Part shown: piece after piece, positions 57,199 to 64,000 of the stretch
Numbering within the stretch: position 1 is the first letter of the stretch
How the letters are laid out: the number at the start of each line of letters is the position of its first letter
Source: Triticum aestivum
Taxonomy: Eukaryota > Streptophyta > Magnoliopsida > Poales > Poaceae
Reading direction: 5' to 3'
Assembly: GCF_018294505.1 (NCBI RefSeq)
Contig: NC_057801.1
Span: 200,884,538 to 200,948,537 of the forward strand
DNA: 64,000 nt
Notes under the pieces: model-generated
The model's database searches: none
Seen by the model: the letters and a program-made list of their open reading frames with translations, nothing else
What the model was told of the DNA's origin: nothing
Translations under genes and position numbers: made by a program

Positions 57199-57210
57199 TG
57201 GTATCAGAGC
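57199..57210 (+). promoter_or_regulatory. Cassandra primer-binding site
   Basis: TGGTATCAGAGC is the complement of the plant initiator tRNA-Met 3' end, the usual primer of Cassandra and Copia elements. It starts 3 bp after the LTR. Confidence 0.9.
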
Positions 57211-57391
57211 CGACCCTCGCGCTTACACAGATGGTTGCGGACAGGTGCGCGGTCATGTTGTGCATGAAGTTTGTGACCCGTCGTGGCACACAACATGGCA
57301 CATGTGCCGGACTGGAAGCACAGACATATGTGCCAAGAGGGAACGTTCCTGTGGCCCGACGAGGACGTTGGTTCCTCTGAGTGGGGGTGTA

Positions 57392-57655
57392 TGTGATAGC
57401 CTAGCTTATTAGGGATGATAGAGTACTCATATCAATAAGGAATTCCTTCTTTTTCGGGAGCCCATTCGGACAGAACTCCAAAGTTAAGCGTGCTTAGCTT
57501 GGAGTAGTTTTAGGATGGGTGACCGACCGGGAAGTTGCTCCCGGGTGTGCACGAGTGAGGACAAAGTGCACAGAAAAGACTAGTATTGATCTGTGGGGAC
57601 AGTCTAGATCCCGCCAGGAGTAACGACCACCGGCGGGTGTGTCCGGGGCGTTACA
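57392..57655 (+). repeat. Cassandra 3' LTR with 5S-like segment
   Basis: TGTGATAGCCTAGCTTATTA to GGGGCGTTACA, preceded by the polypurine tract GAGTGGGGGTGTA (57379-57391). The 5S-like half retains ACTCCAAAGTTAAGCGTGC and AGGATGGGTGACC. Confidence 0.95.
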
Positions 57656-57660
57656 CGTGC

Positions 57661-58866
57661 CCCCCGACAGACCCCCCCCCTTTTGTACAAGTCTTGCCGG
57701 CAAGGCATTTAACCCTTTGTACAAAGCTAGGCGCAGACCCTGAGCATAAATAAACGAAGCGCTGGCGGCCTAAGTTATAGCATGCATGCTAGGTTGAGTC
57801 TCTCCCTCAGTCAGGGTTGATAGTGCTTAGCGGTGACTAACCCCTAGCATAGAGGTCGAGTGTGTGTCTCTCTATTCCTTTCCATCCTCTTTCGTTCGCA
57901 TGATACATGGACATTTTCTGCTAAGCTACTTGGAAGAAAGAAAACGAGTCGGCGCTTCGGTCCCAGCAAGCCAAGGTTGCCGGGGCTGAAGACACAAGGG
58001 TCCAACCACGGCAAGCCAAGGTTGTCCGGGGGCTGCAGATTCAGATAAGTCTTTCATTCCCCTGTTTCCATTTCTATATGAGATCAGGACGTATGAAACC
58101 TCGTTTTATTCCTAGGCCGCCGTGCTCCCCTTTTCCTATACCCAATCCCTGGGTCGGAACTTGGTTGTAGTCGCGGTGACAAGGAAGCAAGCATATGGCT
58201 TAACCCTACTTCGCCCCTACCTCCGCCGAAAGCGTGAGTATGGTCGAACGAAGTAAGGGAGCGGCAAGGCCTATTGCCGGGCGATAATGTTTATATTAAA
58301 AATAACAAGGATTCATTCCTTGGTATGGGTTTCACTCACACACAAAGAACCCGGCAAGCACCCTTTTTCATTAATACATCTCATACAGGTATAGTTCGTA
58401 CGAAATGTGAACATGAGCAAGGGGATTACAAGTTTTAAATTTAACTAAGGCTCGTAGGCTTACAAACTAAAAAAAGATAAGATGCCCGTAATCCCTTTCT
58501 TGTCCCTCTCCCCAGGAAACGGAACAAGATAGCAGGACGGCAAAAGAAGCGCCTAGGCAAGGTACGAGCAACAGAAGACACCAAGAGAACATCCCGATGG
58601 TCATCCGGAAGAGGGCTGGTGATGATGGTGCCGGGAGAAGAGCTGGAAGATGAGGCAGCGGGCCGCCAATATGCTACGAAGGCGTCGGTGCCATCGTACT
58701 CTGACTTGACGGCCCGCCACCCGACTTCTTCGCCTTCTCCGGCCTTCCCATGCCAGTCGCCCAAGGAGGCGACCCCGAAAAGTTCAAGGAGTTGGCCCCA
58801 CCCCAGGAGGAAGGGCCAGGTGCAGATGCTGCTTCTTTCGGTGCCGCCCAGGGATGGCGGGTCCGA
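57661..58866 (+). other. Non-coding 3' region of element c
   Basis: No gene is seen. A C10 run lies near 57670. GCCGGCAAGGC and CAAGCCAAGGTTG words recur (57701, 57970, 58012), related to the CTTGCCGG inverted repeats of the LTR. A short AT-rich part is at 58280-58450. Confidence 0.5.
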
Positions 58867-58869
58867 CGC

Positions 58870-59541
58870 CTAGTCGGACCCGTCATCCTCCCGCCTGCCA
58901 CCCTCGTCGTCACTGCCGCTGTCCTCCTTGCTGCTCTCACCCGAAGAGGAGCTTTCGCCATCAGTAGAGCTCTCCGCACAACACCCTAGCCTGTGTCCTG
59001 AGCACCCGAAAACCTCGACGGAGAGCAAGTCACTCTCCGCCAGCTTGAAGTAGAGGACGTGCCCATCCATCATGCAATGGGCACATGCAAAACGTTTTCC
59101 AGCCCCGACGAAGGAGCATAACTTGAGGGGTCGGGAACCTTGTGTTCACCGACATGTCGTCGTGGAAACACCCCTTCATGTGAAGCCTCAGCTGCGGTGG
59201 CTGGTCGACCTCCAGCACGCTCGCAATCGCCCAGGGAAGATGAAGGTTGTGGCGCGGCGGCCTGCGCAGCTGCAAGATTAACTCGAGCGCCAGTCCCCGA
59301 CATGACCACCCGGCAAAGCAGGAGGAGATGACGACGGAGACAGAGGCAGAGCAGGCGTTCCCCTTCCACGCCCACCTCTGCCTCGACCGCCTCACCGACC
59401 ATGGCCCCGTCCAGCGGCCCCGCCTCAAGCATTGCCTTCACCCTGGGCATCGAGCTCTTCCTTGACCGCCGCAACTCTCTGGCGGGAGGAGGACCTGGTC
59501 GGTTCCACAGAAGAACAGCCTCGGCCACGCCCCCTCGCCAT
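58870..59541 (-). pseudogene. Antisense B3-like ORF of element c
   Basis: Read on the minus strand from 59541 it starts with a basic MARGRGRGCSSVEPTRSSSR and soon needs frame changes. The B3-like part is split over two frames: LPWAIASVLEVDQPPQLRLH and VMLLRRGWKTF in one, then HVLYFKLAESDLLSVEVFGC and SGHRLGCCAESS in the next. The tail is acidic and Ser-rich (SSSSGESSKEDSGSDDEGGR). The pattern RGW, YFKL, a V.VFG strand and CC before an acidic tail matches the frame at 28456-28938 of element b. It lies within about 0.6 kb of the 3' LTR, antisense to pol. The Grande element of maize has an antisense gene at this place. DNA binding is inferred. Confidence 0.6.
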
Positions 59542-60289
59542 GACCGTGGGTAAGGATGAAGAGAAGAGGGAGATGCGAGGGGATGCTTTTCCTCCTGCCC
59601 CTGAGTCCTCCTTCTATAGTGGGGAAGGGGAGGCCGAAGAACTAGCCCTACGCCCCTGAAGAGCCCGCTCGAATCCGGCTCATTAAGGTAGCAGTAGGCG
59701 AGGCCATCGACCGCCCTCCTCGCCCAATCGAAGGCGCGTGGATATCGGCCCACGCACGCCTTCCCATATTCCATGTGCCTGTCACCTACCCCAGGCCGTG
59801 CATGCGGTGTACGTGGAGCAAGGGGCGGGCGTAGTGGGAAACGTGGAATGGTGGTTCCAAGGCGAAGAAAGTAAATGAGTAGCAGCCTTGCGGTCTTAAA
59901 GGGACACGCAAGCCGCCTCTTTACTATTCACCACAAGATGACACAGTCATGCTTCGGTCATCCCACACATGATCCCCATGCCACGCATTCAACGCGGGTC
60001 GTGGGGAAGCGCAACAAGCAAAGGAGTTACCGCGGTAAAAATCCGCCCCACCTGCCCGCGCACCGTTTTGGGCCTAGCCCAACAACGTGTCGCGCTTATG
60101 TGTGGCCCAGGCCCGGGGGCTCCTTTCGGTGTACGGAAGTAGGGGCTCTACTTTGTACCCCTTTACTTGTGCACGGGCAGTCAGAGTCGTGCCCACGGCC
60201 ACGCCTAGCAGGGCAGAGGAGGGACGCCAAAGCCACAAAGCAATCAAAGCAACGTCAAGACCAGAAGCACAAAGAGCAAGAGGGCGAGG

Positions 60290-60625
60290 TGGACTCCCCC
60301 GGGGCGATCTCTGCGGCCCCGGCAAGAGCCTTGCCGGGGCAACTTGCCCGACGCCAGTAGAGCGCGCCACCTTCGAGCCCGATATTTCCAACGCCACCAA
60401 CCACGTTGGAACAAAGGCTCAGGAGGCACCTCTATGGTGGCATGCAGATATTTGTGAAGATCATTAACACACAAGATCAGATGAGGACCAGAAGACGACG
60501 ATCCTCGGCAAGATCCTTGCCAAGGAAATCCACGAGACCTCCACCAAGATCCTTGCCGGGGATGACCATGACGCCACGGCAAGACCCTTGCCGGGTCCCC
60601 GGCAAGACCCTTGCCGAAAACATCA
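60290..60625 (+). repeat. CGGCAAG / CTTGCCG inverted repeats in the LTR
   Basis: Short palindromes recur: GGCAAGAGCCTTGCC at about 60319, GGCAAGATCCTTGCC at about 60508, GGCAAGACCCTTGCC near 60577 and 60600, plus half-sites. Each can form a 6-bp-stem hairpin. They lie upstream of the TATA box in the U3 part. Confidence 0.7.
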
Positions 60626-60995
60626 GCAGGGCCGCGGCCAGGCCCGCACCTTCCAAGGCTCCACCACCGTTCCCATGTAGCTGCCAGCCCAGCCAGCTAG
60701 GCACGCACCTGCACGGTGACATGTGGCCTCTACAACAGCTCGGCAAGCACCTGCATGGTGGCATGCAGATCTTCATGAAGATGTTGCCACCGTACCAGCT
60801 CAGTAGCCTGCCAGCCTACATGGCATTGCCCGCGGCGCTTGCCCGGACGCGTGTTGCAGCAAGGTGAAGCGGCGATAGCAAGGAGGGCACGTCGGCAGCG
60901 CACTAAATGCATTTGTCCGATGCTGACAGAGGATAGACTCAGCCACTATATGCACTTTCCACCTCCTGTGTGCCACTGTGGCGTCCCCTTTTTCC

Positions 60996-61003
60996 TATAA
61001 AAG
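60996..61003 (+). promoter_or_regulatory. TATA box of element c 3' LTR
   Basis: TATAAAAG followed by GAGGCCCGAGG; the transcript start would be about 30 bp downstream. The 5' LTR remnant begins inside this word. Confidence 0.65.
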
Positions 61004-61246
61004 GAGGCCCGAGGTGTACTGGAGAGGGATTCAGCTTTTTGTACTATGCACGCACCATAGCTAGTTCAGGAACACAAGAACATTCAGATATACAGCAAAG
61101 CAGGACTAGGGTATTACGCGATCCTCGCGGCTCGAACCTGGGTAAACGATCTTTGTGCTGGCTCTTAGACCCGCTCTTTCCACAACCCCGCACCCGCCGA
61201 CCATAGTAGGGATTCCATTGATCCCATAGTGTCGTTCTCATCGACA

Positions 61247-62731
61247 GAGGCGGCAGAGGGTAACACCTTTGTTGCCGAAAGAGAGGGGAAATCGACCCCC
61301 ATGGAGACCGGCAATGGGGGCAATGCTCAGTTTGGCCCCCAACCAAATATTATTCAGGAGACCCATATGGCTCCGGAATTAGGACAGCAACCCTCTTCAG
61401 GGGAAGGGGTGTGTTGTCTCCACCCGCACCCTCTGTCAATCCAGAGGTGTCAGACACTCTGATGGAAGCGCTTCAAGGTGCTTCCATTGTGGAGGAGCAT
61501 CCTACCATTATGGGTACGGTGGTTGAAAAGGTTCGGTCCGCTAAAAGCAGATTGAACCAAGCCTATAACAGCCTTCTATCAGGCTTTGAGGTATGTGAAG
61601 TAATATATTTTTAGTTATTTCCAGAAGGAAAAATTGTATATAGATAGTAGCCCCCGAGACTCTGTTCAGCGTTTCCCGAAGAAGGGCCCAATAGAGGATC
61701 GAACAATATGTCGCAGGAGCTAACATATATGTCTACTTGGATGAGCAGGCTACAAAGCTGCCAGCAGCCTTGCATGCAGCCGAAGTCTCTGAGCTAAAGC
61801 GGAGGCTGGAGGAAAACAAGGTATCTAATAGCAGAGCATATCCGAACTGATATAAGTTCCAATTTGTTATCTGACTGAGCTTTATGTTTATGCTCATAGT
61901 TGACACGTCTGAGGTCGAAGCCCTCAAGATTGCACTGGCCGAAGCCAGGAAGGAGGCGGACAAAGAATGAGATGCCCGCCAAAAGCACGAAGCAAGGTTG
62001 GATGAGGTCCAACAAGAGCTCACAGATGCTATAAAAAAGTGTGAGACTTTGGAGCACAAGTCGTCAGATCAAGCATCCGAACTTGTTGCGGCGCTCCAAA
62101 GTGCGAAGGAGGCCCGAGTTGAAGCCCAAGGTGCCTGTCAGGAGATCCGCGAAGCCAAGAAGATCGCGGCTGGTAAGACTTTTAACATGCAGAGCAAATA
62201 CGTAAGGAGGAATTATAAATTTCTGACACGCATTTGGAGTTATCCAGGAGCGTTTGTGGATCTGCCCCGAAGTGTTGTAGATGTTGCGGAGTTCTTGTGA
62301 GCCGAAGAGGGGGGTCAACAGAGAAACTGTTCTAGTCGCAATACCTTGAGCCAGAGCAGCCCTTGCCCCTCAACGATCAGCTGAAACAGCTGATAGAGCT
62401 ACATAGGATGGCCGAACTGGAGATGAAGGATGTCATAGTCCATCTTTGGCTAGCCGAACCCATACCTAGTAGCTACTTTGGGCTTGTGAAGCGGCTGGTC
62501 GATGCCTACCCACGGTTAGATGCTATAAAGTGGTCGGTCTGCATCGAAGGTGCCCGGATGGCCTTCTCCCGTGTCAAGGTACTGTGGGCGAAGATGAACG
62601 ACACCAGTCTTGCAACCGAGGGACCGCCTACAAGCAAGGAGCATCGTACGCGGGAGAAGTATTTCAAGGACGTCCTTGAAGGATCTCGCATTATAGAGGG
62701 CCTGTGTTCGAAGTATGTCATGTTTGAATGA
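61247..62731 (+). pseudogene. Antisense multi-exon ORF of element d, 3' part
   Basis: Likely exons end and start at GT-AG pairs: introns 61591-61748, 61821-61899 and 62173-62247. The exon at 61900-62172 encodes a coiled coil (DEVQQELTDAIKKCETLEHK, SAKEARVEAQGACQEIREAK), with one TGA near 61968. The last exon reads PLNDQLKQLIELHRMAELEM, VHLWLAEPIPSSYFGLVKRL, GARMAFSRVKVLWAKMNDTS and ends at MFE. It aligns with exons 5-6 of the element-a copy, including the intron after the coiled coil (IREAKKIAAG versus VEQIAVG before GTAAG). The N-terminal Transposase_28-like part lies beyond the element-c insertion. Function unknown. Confidence 0.65.
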
Positions 62732-64000
62732 ATGTATTTGTGATGCCCGAACATTGTAATGAAAACCAATCGTTTGTATAGTTTTAGTCTTGTTTCCTGT
62801 AAAATTATTTATCCTCCGTTGCGACCATTTATGAAAACTGAGAGTTGGCCAGTCGTTGGCTTCAGCGCCTCACGTAGATACTAGGGGGATGTTCGGAACA
62901 GCACGAAAGCACACTTAACCCAATGACTTGGTCCTTGAAGGAAGTTCTAGTGCGGCAAACCAGGCAATCAAACCATACAGGTTTATCACTCTCACTTAGC
63001 CATAGGAGTTTGACAATAAAATTGTAGGCGCAGCCCCTGGTATTGTTCGGCTATCCGAACTTGGGTGTTGTAGATACTTGGCCAGGTAGAAAATTGGCCC
63101 TTCATGTTACACGGAAAGAATCGCAAGGGATTTGTACTGAGTCACCGAATAGCTGACCAGCTCTCGCCGCATCATGACAGTCAGTTTTCGGCTTTCTCTA
63201 CTGAGGTATTATCCGGCCAACCAGAAATACAATCGCAGTAGTTCTCCCTTTACTTCCTTAGCCGAACGATCGGAACATAAGGTAGTAACCACAGGAGCCG
63301 GGCAACCCAACTATTGACCCAAGACACGATTCAGAGCTGATGCATATAATGCTAGATTCAGGACGCTGAATTGCACTTGTGAAAGTGTTCGGACTTGTGG
63401 TAATTTTAACAAATGTACGCGGTTGAATAGAACCCCTGGCAATTTAGGTCAAGCCAAGGTGTACATGATAATCATAAGAAAAAATACTGAATAGGGAATA
63501 ATCTAATACCACGTAATTTGGGTGAAAAAAAACTGTTTCCATTAAAGTCTGATTTATACGTCGAAATGTATTTGTACAAATAATGTTATAAGCATCGAGG
63601 CTATTTCACATGCCAAGCCTAGGGAAAAGTTGTGTACAGGTATTTAATGACAAGGGGGGAGGTGATCTTGAAGGATCCTTTAAGTACTCCACCATACATC
63701 TGTGCTGCTTTTCGCCTTGGTGTGCGATCCTTTGGAGGATTAATGGATAAGTTTTCATAGGAGCCGGGAAGAGGGACCCCTAGACACCATAAAAGGCGTG
63801 ATGTGGGTTGTAAAGAACCTGAAAAGAAAAAATCAAGTTTAAAGGAGATAGATGGGGGTCCAGGTATGGTTGAGCCATATTTGTGGACTTTATCCTTGAT
63901 ATACCTCTGTCACCGCCCATGGTCTTTTGAGTGCATAATTATGAGCACGTGGTACATATGCCGCTGTTTGGATGGGGCGCAGACAGAGGCCGGATTGCTA
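61247..64000 (-). mobile_element. Element d: Gypsy element with antisense multi-exon ORF, partial
   Basis: Carries the same kind of plus-strand ORF as element a. By analogy the retrotransposon itself lies on the minus strand and its 3' LTR was to the left, where element c has inserted and later deletion occurred. From 62732 to 64000 no protein or LTR end is recognisable; the first part (to about 62950) resembles in style 26670-26900 of element a (CAGTCGTTGGCTTC versus CAGTTGTCGGCTTT). Confidence 0.5.

Larger units (their letters stand above)
56932..57655 (+). mobile_element. Cassandra-type TRIM, structurally intact
   Basis: Two 264-bp LTRs flank a 196-bp interior with primer-binding site and polypurine tract, and the 5-bp duplication CGTGC lies on both sides (56927-56931 and 57656-57660). 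The LTRs hold a 5S rRNA-like promoter region, the hallmark of Cassandra, thought to allow RNA polymerase III transcription. No protein is encoded; it is copied by enzymes of other elements. The LTRs differ at about 17 of 264 positions, which at 1.3e-8 per site per year would give about 2.5 million years. Confidence 0.95.
41718..61246 (+). mobile_element. Element c: Tat-like Gypsy element, 5' truncated, doubly interrupted
   Basis: The order is remnant 5' LTR, gag, protease, RT, RNase H plus a second RNase H, integrase, non-coding DNA, antisense B3-like ORF and 3' LTR. The second RNase H of the archaeal type and the antisense ORF are features of the Tat lineage. Element 3 sits between RT and RNase H; its removal restores the frame across GLADG-EPGLPP. 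A Cassandra TRIM lies just after integrase. Frameshifts, stops and a lost integrase Asp make it inactive. Its right flank is the antisense ORF of element d; the left flank was replaced by CACTA DNA, implying a deletion. Confidence 0.85.
60124..61246 (+). repeat. 3' LTR of element c
   Basis: Preceded by AGGCCCGGGGGCTCC (60109-60123), a polypurine tract. The LTR starts TTTCGGTGTACGGAAGTAGG, probably TG mutated to TT, and ends CGTTCTCATCGACA. 1123 bp. The last 249 bp match the 5' remnant. The right flank starts GAGGC; a partner target copy is missing. Confidence 0.8.

Noticed and set aside
59070..59774. 234-codon minus-strand frame
   Set aside because: Only partly overlaps the B3-like ORF and is in the wrong frame for the domain motifs.

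Overview
The window is typical transposon-dense DNA from a Triticeae grass (wheat, Aegilops, rye or barley type). Long Gypsy-class LTR retrotransposons are nested in one another, together with CACTA DNA transposons and a 5S-containing TRIM (Cassandra). I found no intact host gene, tRNA gene or functional rRNA gene. The genus call is an inference from the families and the nesting style; no search was run. Triticeae family names are left out because they could not be verified.

Layout. 1-4445: GC-rich, gene-poor DNA that reads like a long LTR of a minus-strand element. 4446-7971: an AT-rich stretch, then a truncated gene-like region built from four related exon modules. 7971-17194: a minus-strand Athila-lineage Gypsy element (element 1) with one LTR, decayed gag-PR-RT-RH-INT, an open accessory frame, and a 1357-bp CACTA element (ATT target duplication) inside its RT. 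17195-20752: a minus-strand element remnant carrying a solo LTR of the element-1 family (TSD CCGGA). 20753-27013: a minus-strand Gypsy element (a) whose 3' LTR is split by another solo LTR (TSD CCCTA); it carries an antisense multi-exon ORF. 27014-30199 plus 39713-39934: a minus-strand Gypsy element (b) with an antisense B3-like ORF, split by element 2. 30200-39712: element 2, a structurally complete plus-strand element (TSD ATGAG) with gag and protease plus an ATHILA ORF-1-like frame, but no RT, RNase H or integrase. 39935-41717: the left part of a second CACTA element with 44-45-bp tandem repeats.

41718-61246: a plus-strand Tat-like Gypsy element (c). Its 5' LTR is cut at the TATA box, its pol is decayed and includes a second RNase H, and an antisense B3-like ORF lies before its 3' LTR. 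Element c is split by element 3 (46054-54549), a minus-strand non-autonomous LTR element with both LTRs, and by an intact Cassandra TRIM (56932-57655, TSD CGTGC). 61247-64000: a second copy of the antisense multi-exon ORF (element d), into which element c inserted.

How the parts relate. Elements 1, 2 and 3 share a primer-binding site complementary to tRNA-Asp, and related non-coding DNA before the 3' LTR. Only element 1 encodes a polymerase and integrase, so 2 and 3 look like parasites mobilised in trans by such partners. In elements 1 and 2 a segment resembling the LTR itself (TATA-like A/T run plus a GC-rich leader) lies inside the element just ahead of the accessory ORF, which suggests an internal promoter acquired from an LTR. 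Elements a, b, c and d all carry an accessory ORF antisense to the retrotransposon; in a, b and c it lies next to the 3' LTR. Many stop codons look like C-to-T decay of CAG or TGG codons, as expected for heavily methylated DNA.
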